Below, in pieces: positions 18,243-27,174 of a stretch of 35,328 nt of DNA. The notes below the pieces were generated by a model. It was not told the origin of the DNA. It was given only the letters and a program-made list of their open reading frames with translations, and searched no databases. The stretch spans positions 1 through 35,328 of the forward strand of contig JALKBU010000526.1 in the NCBI GenBank assembly GCA_023091735.1, in the 5' to 3' direction. Numbering within the stretch: the stretch's first letter is position 1; each line of letters opens with the position of its first letter. Source of the DNA: Trichomonas tenax. Lineage: Eukaryota; Parabasalia; Trichomonadida; Trichomonadidae. Made by a program: the position numbers and the translations under genes.

Positions 18243-18556
18243 GTCTGACGGGAAGAACTGGGGACTACATTGACACAGGTACCACGCATGTTGGTAGCTA
18301 AACTCACAGATCTTCCTTTCACACCCCATCATTAAGAAATCAAAGATTTCCACTTCAGAATGCCTCTGAAGAGCAAAATTAAATGCTTGATTGGGACTTG
18401 TAGCCGAGGTGCTAGCAATCCAATCCACAGTTCTTCCTTTCAGAACCATTCTGTAGAGTAAATCGCTGATTATTTCGAAGATCGAGTCTGAAAGGAAGAA
18501 TTGTGGACTGGATTGCTAGCATTTTGGCTAATAGTCCCAATGAAGCACTTAATTTT
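18243..18556. repeat. Cluster of inverted and direct repeat arms
   Basis: Arms of about 70 bp at 18375-18444 and 18487-18556 are imperfect inverted copies (shared cores TGCTAGCAATCCA and TTCTTCCTTTCAGA) around a spacer of about 42 bp. Shorter degenerate copies of the same unit lie at 18243-18270 (direct, GTCTGA..GGAAGAA.TG.GGACT) and 18300-18328 (inverted). The cluster could be a small foldback or MITE-like element. No protein or target-site duplication is seen. Confidence 0.55.
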
Positions 18557-18990
18557 TCTTTTCAAAGTAAATTTAAACAAATATAGGATATCATTCTTCC
18601 AATAATCATTTATAATCACATGCCACGTAAATATTTGTTTGTCAAATATTTATGTTTACATGTCAGATACTATCGCTTTTTTGTGACAACTTTCGGTACG
18701 CAACAATTAGCATTAAGAAATCTGTCCAAATTGCCTATTTTGCATTTATAATTTTAATGATGAACTTTTGTTCAGATGAATTTATCTGTTCAAACTACTT
18801 TCGCTGTAAATTTGATTAATACCATGTGGATGAGCAGCAATCGATTGTTGCAACGAAAACCATGTTTTAAACCCAAATGAAATACGTTCATTGGAAAATG
18901 AAAGAATCTGAGTGTAAAAGTGACATCTTCTTATCCCGTATGACTTCAATACTAAAAAAAGATGATTCGAGATTAGAAAATGAAAAATAT
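18557..18990. other. Intergenic upstream of the kinase
   Basis: AT-rich. It contains a TTTACATGTCAGA element at 18655-18667. The minus-strand ORF across 18782-19144 is read as a shadow because it overlaps the kinase N-terminus. Confidence 0.45.
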
Positions 18991-19003
18991 TTTTGACATG
19001 TAA
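18991..19003 (+). promoter_or_regulatory. TTTTGACATGTAA element of the kinase gene
   Basis: A copy of the recurrent element about 40 bp before the first codon of the kinase frame. The spacing is shorter than the 56-90 bp seen at the PHD and IFT74 genes. Confidence 0.45.
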
Positions 19004-19031
19004 TTTCATTTTTTGATATTTTGACAGATTT

Positions 19032-20243
19032 TTGAAGGTAGTTTCAGGATTTGAGATTGGTAAATTAATTGGGGAAGGAGCATTTTCAAAGGTAAAAATC
19101 GCAAAAGAAGTTTCAACTGGGAAAGAATACGCGTGTAAAATCATAGATATAGCAAAATTTGATGATGGAAATCTTGAAAAAACAATTTTGAACGAAATAG
19201 AAATTCATGGTAAAGTTATTAATGCATACATTATAAATTTGCATAAAGTTTTTAGGTCAAAACGAAAATATTACATGATTTTGGATTTGATTAAAGGCAA
19301 AGATTTATTTGATGAAATTTGCAATAAAGGAAAACTAAGTGAAAACGAATCAAGAGCTTATTTCCAACAGTTAATCGATGCAATTGATGCACTTCATAAA
19401 TCGAATATAATTCATCGGGATTTAAAGCCAGAGAACATTTTAGTCAATGACAAAAGTGAATTGTTCCTTGTTGACTTTGGATTGGCCGCAACAAACATAA
19501 CTGAAACCACAGAACTTTCTGAGAGATGTGGAACACCAAATTTTGTTGCACCAGAAGTTCTTTCTGGTGAAAAATATCTTGGAAGGCCAGTTGATTTGTA
19601 TTCTGCTGGATTAGTTTTATATACAATGTTAACTGGAATTTTGCCTTTTTCAGCAGATGATGTTGATGACATCATTGACAATGTTTTGGCGACAGAACTC
19701 GAATTTCCAAATTTCTTATCTGTGGAGTCAATAAATCTCATCAAGAACTTGATCAATCGTGATCCAAAGAAACGCTATGATATCGACAAAGTCCGCAGCG
19801 ATCCATGGTTTAAGATAAACTATCATCGAGATTCATACGATAAAAATGTTGCAAATAGAATTTTAATTAAAGATGCAAAGATCGAATATAAAGATGTTAT
19901 TGATGCATTTACTTTATTCTCTATCGCCTGCCGAACAGATTTAAGATGTTTGATTGAACAATCTCAAAATACAATTCATCCAATTGTATTTAGTGTAAAT
20001 AGAGAATTGGATTTTATAAAACAAAGACTTAACTTTGCTATAAAGTCATTAGAAGGATGTTTATCAATGTCAAAGAATGGATCAATCAAAGCTATATTCT
20101 CAATAGGCTCTAATCCATCATCAATCCAAATAGAAGTGTTCCACATCATCAAAAACAAACACATAATTCGCTTCACAAATCTCTATGGAGAGCCCAATGA
20201 TTTCCAAACAATTGTAAATCAAATAACAAACCTAATCCAATAA
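19032..20243 (+). CDS. CAMK/AMPK-like Ser/Thr protein kinase without an ATG start
   Basis: A 403-codon frame encodes a complete kinase catalytic core. It has Gly-Glu-Gly-Ala-Phe-Ser-Lys-Val (Gly loop, about 15-22), the ATP-binding Lys in Tyr-Ala-Cys-Lys-Ile-Ile (about 37), His-Arg-Asp-Leu-Lys-Pro-Glu-Asn (about 128-135), Asp-Phe-Gly, and a Gly-Thr-Pro-Asn-Phe-Val-Ala-Pro-Glu activation segment. The order and the C-terminal 130 residues, which look like a KA1-type domain, suggest the SNF1/AMPK/MARK-like CAMK branch. The frame opens after TGA 19014-19016 and its first possible initiator is TTG 19032. The first in-frame ATG falls inside the kinase domain, near residue 82. Either the start codon was lost, giving a young pseudogene, or a non-AUG start is used. 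Confidence 0.7.
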   Translation: MKVVSGFEIGKLIGEGAFSKVKIAKEVSTGKEYACKIIDIAKFDDGNLEKTILNEIEIHGKVINAYIINLHKVFRSKRKYYMILDLIKGKDLFDEICNKGKLSENESRAYFQQLIDAIDALHKSNIIHRDLKPENILVNDKSELFLVDFGLAATNITETTELSERCGTPNFVAPEVLSGEKYLGRPVDLYSAGLVLYTMLTGILPFSADDVDDIIDNVLATELEFPNFLSVESINLIKNLINRDPKKRYDIDKVRSDPWFKINYHRDSYDKNVANRILIKDAKIEYKDVIDAFTLFSIACRTDLRCLIEQSQNTIHPIVFSVNRELDFIKQRLNFAIKSLEGCLSMSKNGSIKAIFSIGSNPSSIQIEVFHIIKNKHIIRFTNLYGEPNDFQTIVNQITNLIQ

Positions 20244-20621
20244 CAAATTTTATATCTTTATTCACCCATATGCTTTATCTTTGCCGAGAATCATAATAAG
20301 AATCAGCCTCAATAACATCTCAATAAACGAAGAATTTTTTTGCTATCTAAAAATTAGATGATCAAAATGTTGTTTTCATTCATTCAAAAATGAACAAAAT
20401 CCAACAATCATTATTCGAACTCGAAATCAATATCTAAAGCTGTTTAAAAATATATATCAGGATATATTTTTATATATACTCAACAAAATCTATATTTCAC
20501 GAATTTCAAAAAAAAATATATACGAACTTTTCATATGAATTCATCAGTTGTTGAAATATTTGATCCGATCCATTGTTTATAAAGGCAATCTAATTTTAAA
20601 AATTGATAATGTTTTGAAAAA
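20244..20621. other. Intergenic, no gene seen
   Basis: AT-rich, with alternating AT runs around 20447-20480. No open frame of note. Confidence 0.5.
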
Positions 20622-20633
20622 TTGACATGTAAA
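20622..20633 (+). promoter_or_regulatory. TTGACATGTAAA element of the IFT74 gene
   Basis: Exact copy of the element, 90 bp before ATG 20723. A degenerate GCCATGTAA lies at 20654-20662. Confidence 0.5.
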
Positions 20634-20695
20634 CATCGATGTGATGGAATTTTGCCATGTAATTTTTTTGTAAAATATTTGTTTGTTATAAAACG

Positions 20696-20707
20696 TCACT
20701 TTTTTCG
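20696..20707 (+). promoter_or_regulatory. Initiator-like TCACTTTTTTCG of IFT74
   Basis: Starts with TCACTTTT as in the PHD initiator, about 25 nt before ATG 20723. The second half departs from the consensus. Confidence 0.4.
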
Positions 20708-20722
20708 TTTAAAGTTATTTCG

Positions 20723-22228
20723 ATGTCTCAAGTTTTTCAGCGTCCACCATCAGCGAGGCAGAGTGGAATGAGGCCACCATCATCAAAATCGAAAATCAAT
20801 GGTGATGTCCCGTTCAACACAAAAACAATCGCAAGCAGCCGCCCATTAACAAATCAACAAGGCCTTCCGAGCGCTCACGTTCAGAAGGGAACACGCCAAG
20901 TTGCAGACAGCAAATACTACATCGGTATTCTCCGTCAAAGATTAAATGATATCGTTCAAGAAATTAAAAGATTAGAAGCAGAAAATGAAGAAAGGAAACG
21001 TGGACAAGCGATCCAAGTCTCCCTACAGCAGGAAGTCCAGGAATTGCGCACACAAATCAACGGATTAGAAGCAGAACTCGCAGATTATAACGTACTTACA
21101 GATCGCCTGGCTAACAAAGTGTCGTACGACGAAATGCAGGCGAGCCTCAAAGACACACAGACGTCAAATTCGCAACTCGAAAAGGAGGCTGATAGACTCT
21201 ATCGCGAGCGCAAAGATCTCGAATCAATTGTCACAGATCAAGAGAACCAATTCCAGGAAATGATGAGGGGTTCTGGCGCTCCAGAACTGAAGAAGATGGC
21301 AGCGGAACTCGAAGCTTTGGAGGCCGAATGTCAGCAATTAAGAGGATCAACAGGAAATCTTCAAGGAAAGAGCCGTGAAGAGCTTCTTCAGATGGTTAAA
21401 GACGCAACATCTAAGATTGGCGATATCGATAAGCGGATCCAGGATGAGCAGAAGAGCTATCAATACGTTCAACAACAGATAAAGAACTTAGAAGCACGTG
21501 AAGCTGGCCAAAATACAGAAAGAGGCAAGAAATATCTCACATTGCTTAATCGTGAAAAAGAAATGAACAACTTTATTAAAAATTACCCACAAACGCTCGA
21601 TAACGCACAGCAAGAGCTTGCAAACGCTCAAAAGCGCGTTCTTGAGATCCTCAACGAAACATCTCGTGATTTGGAGTGCATTGATAAGCTTCCAACGCTC
21701 GAGAATTACCAACAATTGCAGAAGGACCTCAGCTATAAAGAACAACAGACAAAGGCCGCTCAGGCGACAGCTACTCAGCTTCAGTTAGAAGTGGAGCAGA
21801 GGCGCCGTGAGTTTGAAGATTTGCAGAACGTAGATCAGAAGATTCAGCAAGAAGAAGAATTACTTCAGAGGCAGATCGATAATATGATCCGCGAAATGCC
21901 GAACTTCATGGATGTTGATAGTATTAGAGAAGAAGGAGAGCTCAAGAAGAAACAGAAGATGGAAATGCGTGATAGTTTGAAGATGCAGCTTAAGAATATA
22001 AAGAAGGCTACAAATATTGCAGCCACGCAATATAATGATACTAGGGCTGCTCTTAGAACAAACGAAACACACACTAAACTCCATCAGTTGGAGAAGGACC
22101 TTCAAAATAAGGCTCTTGAGAACGCTGCCATCATCGAGTACATCGAGGAAGACCGCAGAAAGACAAACTACGCCATGGTTAAGAGGCAAGCTCTTGCAAT
22201 TGTTAATGAAATCAATCAGTCGCTCTAA
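20723..22228 (+). CDS. IFT74: Intraflagellar transport protein IFT74
   Basis: A 501-residue coiled-coil protein and component of the IFT-B complex, where IFT74 pairs with IFT81 to carry tubulin and other cargo along flagella. The basic N-terminus (about 1-60) is rich in Arg, Pro and Ser, and ends in a Thr-Asn-Gln-Gln-Gly-Leu motif matching the Val-Thr-Gln-Gln-Gly-Leu of human IFT74. Next comes Asp-Ser-Lys-Tyr-Tyr-Ile-Gly-Ile-Leu-Arg (about 63-72), equivalent to the Lys-Ser-Tyr-Tyr-Leu-Gly-Leu-Leu-Arg of the family, then Ala-Asp-Tyr-Asn-Val-Leu-Thr-Asp-Arg-Leu. Near the C-terminus Asn-Glu-Thr-His-Thr-Lys-Leu also matches. The rest is continuous coiled coil. Length is slightly below the usual 600. 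Trichomonads carry several flagella, so presence is expected. Confidence 0.88.
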   Translation: MSQVFQRPPSARQSGMRPPSSKSKINGDVPFNTKTIASSRPLTNQQGLPSAHVQKGTRQVADSKYYIGILRQRLNDIVQEIKRLEAENEERKRGQAIQVSLQQEVQELRTQINGLEAELADYNVLTDRLANKVSYDEMQASLKDTQTSNSQLEKEADRLYRERKDLESIVTDQENQFQEMMRGSGAPELKKMAAELEALEAECQQLRGSTGNLQGKSREELLQMVKDATSKIGDIDKRIQDEQKSYQYVQQQIKNLEAREAGQNTERGKKYLTLLNREKEMNNFIKNYPQTLDNAQQELANAQKRVLEILNETSRDLECIDKLPTLENYQQLQKDLSYKEQQTKAAQATATQLQLEVEQRRREFEDLQNVDQKIQQEEELLQRQIDNMIREMPNFMDVDSIREEGELKKKQKMEMRDSLKMQLKNIKKATNIAATQYNDTRAALRTNETHTKLHQLEKDLQNKALENAAIIEYIEEDRRKTNYAMVKRQALAIVNEINQSL

Positions 22229-23382
22229 AATTCAGGTATTTTTTATTTTAACTTCGGCTGCATTAACTTTTTTTACTTATTGCATATTGATTTCTTTCTT
22301 TTAAATCAAAATATATCATAGCATTAAGAAATAAATAGATATATTCAAAAATAATGTTGCAAATGGCAACTATATGACTATTACTTCATATGCTTCTTAC
22401 TATTATTCGATAATATCAATTTTTAAAGTATTCGATTTTTATTATTGAGTCAAAATAAAATTGAAAGATTTAATACATTTTGATGATTTTGATAAATAAA
22501 ACGAATGTAATTATTTTTATCTTTACCAATGGATGTTATTTTAATAGTAGATTCTAATTCCACAAAGATATATATTTTAAAGTCAGAAATTGTTATTAAA
22601 TAATATTTGACTTACAGTTTTGACATCTGTATATGTGCATATTCTCTTAATTTTAGCTATGAAACATTATAATACCACAGAAATGACTTGGAATTGATTT
22701 GAATATCGCTTTTTAAATTAACCTTTTTCTTCCAAGCTCATACTTTACCAATACATTCTAATCCCATATTCAATAATGTTTCCAATTGAACTTTGGCTAA
22801 AAGCTCACATAATATTTTGCATATACGAAATCAAACACAAAATCTGTAAATAAACTCCTAATTTCGCAATACCCACACCAAAAAATCGATGTAGCACTTG
22901 CGTGCGATGTGCGAAGATCCAATGATGAAGAAAATTTTTCATTTCGTTGTCGTATTTAGAAAAGGTTGTCATCGTTAGTTTTTACAATTACCAAACGATT
23001 GTTGCTGATTTGGACTCAATGTTTGATTGTGAAATCGCTTTCTATTTCTTTTCATTTTCTGATTTAAGCCATTCACAAAAATCTGACTTTAAGTTCAGCG
23101 TTTGCAATACGCGTACAATTCATATTTTAAATGAAATTACGCCTTAAAAGGGAGGCCATAACTTTTACAAATCTCATTTTTTTTGAGACCAAAGCGTTGA
23201 ATTTCAGATGATTTCTATTTCAAAAAGTTATCCATGTACTCAGTTATATCCAAATTTCATTGTTTTTCCACAAAATTTTAAAACCATGTCAAAGAAAAAT
23301 TAACTCTCACCTATAAATATACCGAAATATCAAAATTTTGGAAATTTACAAAATTGAGAAGAAATAACCTTTTCACAAAAAA
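22229..23382. other. Intergenic, about 1.15 kb, no gene seen
   Basis: AT-rich with stops in all frames. A 66-codon frame at 22947-23147 opens at a non-ATG codon and shows no recognisable domain. Half-sites TTTGACTTACAGTTTTGACA near 22606-22625 resemble the promoter element but have no gene nearby. The stretch before 23383 includes TTTACAAAA, a possible half-site for the next gene. Confidence 0.5.
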
Positions 23383-24651
23383 ATGACTGCTAATGAAGAT
23401 ATCGATGACATAGAGAATATCGACGATGGCGATTTTAGCGAGGAAATACCAAAGTGTGAGGGCAGCGTCGTGAGGTTCCTTTTGAGCCAGCTTAGACCAG
23501 GGATGTCATTATCACGCGTTACATTGCCAACATTTATTCTCGAAACTAGGTCCACGATACAGAGATTCACTGACTGGATGGCTCATGCTGATATCTTGAG
23601 AAAAGTCAATACAGAAGAGGATGCAGCGATGAGATGTTTCCATCTGTGCACGTGGATCGTCTCTGGCTTCCACATGTCGCCGAGGCTACCGAAGAAACCC
23701 TACAATTCACTATTAGGAGAGGTATTTCGTGCGGCATTAATCGAAAATGATGGCAGTATCGGCGGATCTTATGAGGCAGAGCAGGTTTCCCACCACCCAC
23801 CGATATCCGCCTTCCACTTTTGGGACAGAAAAGGAAACACTGTGATATGGGGACACAGCGAAATGAGGTCGAAATTCACCGGAAACTCAGCCGTGGCTAT
23901 AATGGACAACGAGAACACGAAGGTCAACTTTGAGGCCATTTCGCGTGGAGAAAGTTACGAATTTAACTTCCCGGACATGTGGGGACGCGGAATTTTGATT
24001 GGAACGCTCCGTATGGAGATTTGTGGCGAAGTAAGGATAAAATGTCCTCAGACTGGTGTCACCGCTGATATTAAGTTCAAAGAAAAGCCAACATTCCACG
24101 GAAAATATAATTGTTTTAAAGGACACGTGTATGTGCCAGGAAAGAAGCACCCGGAGAAAGTCATAACATTTGAGGGACGCTGGACCGCATATTTGAAGGC
24201 AACAGATTTACGTACAAAAAAAACTTGGATTGCTTTCGATGTGAGAAAGGCCATGCCGCTGAGATTTATCATGCCTATCATCACAGAGCAGTGTAATTAC
24301 GAGTCTCAATATCTCTGGCAATATGTAACACGTTATTTATTGATGAAAGATACGAAAAACGCAACAGAACACAAACTAGCGCTCGAAGAAAAGCAACGTC
24401 TCGAGAGAAAGCACTTTGAAGACAACAACATCGAATGGAAGTACCAAAGATTCCATTTCGACAAAGAGAAAAACAGATATGTTCCAAACAACTTGAATCT
24501 TACCACATATCAACCTGGTGAACCAGCACAAGCGATGCCGGAGCCATTCCATATCCCAGAGTGCATCCAGAACGCTTTAGATGCAGATGTAACAAAACCA
24601 CTCGATCAAATCTACCGTGAAACACAAGAGAAAATCAATACAAACAAGTAA
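23383..24651 (+). CDS. Oxysterol-binding protein-related protein (short ORP)
   Basis: A 422-residue protein consisting of an OSBP-related lipid-binding domain. The family fingerprint Glu-Gln-Val-Ser-His-His-Pro-Pro-Ile-Ser (about 135-144) is intact; its two His contact the phosphoinositide headgroup. Upstream are the lid and barrel start, including Lys-Pro-Tyr-Asn-Ser-Leu-Leu-Gly-Glu (about 107-115). Downstream are Phe-Glu-Gly-Arg-Trp and Arg-Leu-Glu-Arg-Lys-His-Phe-Glu near the C-terminus, typical of Osh4-like proteins. No PH domain, ankyrin repeat, FFAT motif or membrane segment is seen, so it is a short-type ORP. It probably exchanges sterol or phosphatidylserine for PI4P between membranes. 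The start is the first ATG after promoter-like AT-rich DNA, and no initiator is convincing. Confidence 0.87.
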   Translation: MTANEDIDDIENIDDGDFSEEIPKCEGSVVRFLLSQLRPGMSLSRVTLPTFILETRSTIQRFTDWMAHADILRKVNTEEDAAMRCFHLCTWIVSGFHMSPRLPKKPYNSLLGEVFRAALIENDGSIGGSYEAEQVSHHPPISAFHFWDRKGNTVIWGHSEMRSKFTGNSAVAIMDNENTKVNFEAISRGESYEFNFPDMWGRGILIGTLRMEICGEVRIKCPQTGVTADIKFKEKPTFHGKYNCFKGHVYVPGKKHPEKVITFEGRWTAYLKATDLRTKKTWIAFDVRKAMPLRFIMPIITEQCNYESQYLWQYVTRYLLMKDTKNATEHKLALEEKQRLERKHFEDNNIEWKYQRFHFDKEKNRYVPNNLNLTTYQPGEPAQAMPEPFHIPECIQNALDADVTKPLDQIYRETQEKINTNK

Positions 24652-24871
24652 TTCATATATTCGTTTTAATGTTTTATTTAAATATTGTTTATTTATTCAG
24701 TTTTCTTTTATATCTTCTAAAAATTCTTTTCTATAGATTCCAATGGCCCAAATTAAGCCAATATTTGTTGTACATTCGTAAATAGACTTGAATATGCTGG
24801 GCAATGACTTATGAAGGAAAAATTGAGAGTAAGCAAAAGGGATGGAAGATTGCAAAAATAGAAATCAGAAA

Positions 24872-24982
24872 TTACAATAATCGAATATCGATCTTAATAT
24901 TTACATCGGCACCATGTTTGACAAGATATTGAACAATTTCGAGAGATCCTTTTTCAATTGCTTTTGTTAGTGGAGTACAATT
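24872..24982 (-). pseudogene. Single ankyrin-repeat remnant
   Basis: On the minus strand: Asn-Cys-Thr-Pro-Leu-Thr-Lys-Ala-Ile-Glu-Lys-Gly-Ser-Leu-Glu-Ile-Val, Gln-Tyr-Leu-Val-Lys-His-Gly-Ala-Asp-Val-Asn. This is a textbook ankyrin repeat, followed by a TAA at 24874-24872. The frame is closed a few codons upstream. It may be the 3' end of the same broken minus-strand gene whose 5' end is near 25301. Confidence 0.65.
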
Positions 24983-25130
24983 TCAATATTATAATGAAGT
25001 GAGATCGATTAATTTCATATTATTATGATAATCAAACAATATCGATTTCAAATCGAATTATCTGTTGCAAAAAAATCTAAAAATATGGATTTATGATCAA
25101 TCCCAAGATGATGACTATAGTACAATAAAT

Positions 25131-25301
25131 CTATGCCATAGCCAACCGTAGAACTTTAGAATTGGGTACTTTGCCTGAAGCAAAGTTTACTCGAGCAAAT
25201 TTTGAATTATTGTATTTTTTGCCGAAGTACTTTGATAAAAAAGTTTGCAGATATCTGAAAGGAACTGATTTATCTTCTATGAATTTTTCTTCATTAACCA
25301 T
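25131..25301 (-). pseudogene. Possible 5' remnant of a minus-strand gene
   Basis: From ATG 25301 a 56-codon frame reads Met-Val-Asn-Glu-Glu-Lys-Phe-Ile-Glu-Asp-Lys and ends at 25131. Its promoter side carries the TTTACATGTCAG element (25336-25347) shared with the opposite-strand ankyrin pseudogene. An ankyrin remnant follows about 150 bp downstream on the same strand. I infer the N-terminal stub of a decayed ankyrin-type gene; similarity of the stub itself is not recognised. Chance ORF is the alternative. Confidence 0.3.
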
Positions 25302-25335
25302 AATTATGAAGCTGTAATCTAAAACATATAGTTTT

Positions 25336-25347
25336 CTGACATGTAAA
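25336..25347. promoter_or_regulatory. Shared CTGACATGTAAA element between two divergent broken genes
   Basis: Lies 64 bp before ATG 25411 on the plus strand and about 35 bp before ATG 25301 on the minus strand, so one near-palindromic element could serve both. Confidence 0.45.
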
Positions 25348-25410
25348 AAGGGCACTTTGGCGCCCGTAAATATTTGCAAAAAATGTTGTCAAAAAAATCA
25401 AAATTCTTTA

Positions 25411-26924
25411 ATGGCTCTGTCGAATCTAGATTATGAAGAGACAGCTAAAAAATTGGTGATATGATAATGAATGATACGTTTTTTGATGTCTTTGATGATT
25501 TCAATGAGTTGTTCAAAGTTCTGAAGGCTTCAACACTTAATGGAGATCAAGCACTTTATATAATGAAAAAATCTAAAAAACGATTTGATGTATACAATTG
25601 CTTTGCTGTGTTTTCTATACTGAATGTTAAGTCCAATTTTGATATCGCACAAGATGGAGAATCTCTATATGAATTGATCAAAGTTTCTTCAGATATTCTT
25701 CATACAAAGCCATTGAAACGAATTATAGAATACATCGACTTCCTTACAAACAAACTTGAAAACGTAGAATCAGAAAAATCAGGTCTGGAAAGAAAATTAT
25801 CCAAAATGAAAAATTCAGTGGCTCAAAATACAAATTTAACCAAATCTCTATCAGCAGAAGTGTTTAATCTAAATTCTCGTATTTTCAATCTTAATTCAGA
25901 AAATATGAAATTAAAAGAGGACAACACTGAGATATCAAATAGGCCACCAAATAACATTCCTGTAATTCCAAATCATAGGACAAACATTTCATCATTAGTT
26001 TCAATTTTAGAAGCTGCAACTTAATTCGATGTGATTGAAAACAATCAGCTTCAACAGTTCATTAGAAATCTTGTATCTCTTGTCAAATCCGGTGTAAATA
26101 TTCCTTCCAATTCTTTAGTAATGCAATTGTTTGATCTGAAAGATTTTTCTGGTATATATCCGTTTTTTAATTCATATTATCTCAAAGGAAACTTAAAATC
26201 AAATCTTTGCATTCTTGGGCTTAGTGAAGCTATTGATTGTAACAAACGAACAATCATTCATCAATCATGCATGAGTGGCAATTTATTGCTTGTTATAGCT
26301 CTTGCAGATAGTGGATGTTATGTCCGAGCACTCGATAATTGGTAATAATATTTTAATTAATTCTTGCTATTCTGGAAAGAAAGACATTGTTGAATATTTG
26401 ATCAACAATAGTGCAAGTATCGACTGGAAGAATCCTCTTAGTTTCAATGCTATTTTGGCAGCAATCGAAGGTGGCAACATCCAAACAATTCAATTTTTGA
26501 TCGAAAGAGGTGCCAATGTTAATTCAGTGAACATTAATAACTCAAATTGCGCATATATCGCTTCGAAATCAGAGAACCTTGAGATTCTCAAGCTAATGAT
26601 ATCTCATGGCCCTAATCCAAGGCATAAGAATAATTATGGAGAATCCAGCATCCATGCACATGTTCTTGAGTATTTGATTTCAATTGGATGCGATATAAAC
26701 GATAAAGGAAGTAATATGTGGTCTCCCTTGCATTTGGCTGTTACAAAGAACATATTGAATGCGTTCAGGTACAAATCAAACACGGAGCGAATCTCAACGA
26801 TCCAAATGATCAACATAAGACTCCTCTTGTTGTTGCAAATTCAAAGAGTGAAAACGGCGATCAATATCGAAAAATACGTGATTTGCTTGTTATATCCGGC
26901 GCCAAAATTGTTCATTGGCAATAA
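25411..26924 (+). pseudogene. Ankyrin-repeat protein gene with several breaks
   Basis: An ankyrin protein can be followed across three frames. ATG 25411 begins Met-Ala-Leu-Ser-Asn-Leu-Asp-Tyr, which stops after 17 codons. A frameshift near 25450 leads to a 187-codon helical N-terminal domain with a coiled coil. A TAA at 26022-26024 interrupts that frame, which continues as Asp-Val-Ile-Glu-Asn-Asn to about 26345. A second frameshift near 26330 enters ankyrin repeats (Asp-Ile-Val-Glu-Tyr-Leu-Ile, Gly-Ala-Asn-Val-Asn, Ser-Pro-Leu-His-Leu-Ala). One repeat near 26650 is shortened. A third frameshift near 26740 leads to the last repeats and a final TAA 26922-26924. The family is greatly expanded in trichomonads and probably scaffolds protein contacts. 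This copy cannot make the full protein. Confidence 0.75.
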
Positions 26925-26994
26925 TTTTTTGTTATACAGATTAAAATATTGTTTTGACATTTACGAAGCAGATTTTTAAAATTTTACATATCAA

Positions 26995-27056
26995 TTTGAC
27001 ATGTCAAAAGGATTCAAAGTTTTGACATTTACAAACAAAAATACTTACATGTCAAA
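26995..27056. promoter_or_regulatory. Three promoter elements upstream of MPP10
   Basis: TTTGACATGTCAAA (26995-27008, a perfect palindrome), TTTTGACATTTACAAAC (27020-27036, both halves with an overlapping join) and CTTACATGTCAAA (27044-27056) lie 120-180 bp upstream of ATG 27175. They show the palindromic and split forms side by side. Confidence 0.5.
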
Positions 27057-27174
27057 TGTAGATTTTAAGAAAATTCAGTGATAAATATATATATGGTTTA
27101 TGATATAGATTTCAAATACCACAAATTAATGTCAAAATGCAAAAGGCACAAAAATTTTAAAAATCTAAAGTCCA

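Noticed and set aside
17913..18248. Plus-strand Val/Gly-rich ORF over the stalk region
   Set aside because: It is the antisense of the Thr/Pro repeat. The minus strand continues into a membrane anchor and tail and is the sensible coding strand.
22947..23147. 66-codon ORF in the IFT74-OSBP intergenic region
   Set aside because: No ATG start, no promoter element at a sensible distance, no similarity recognised.
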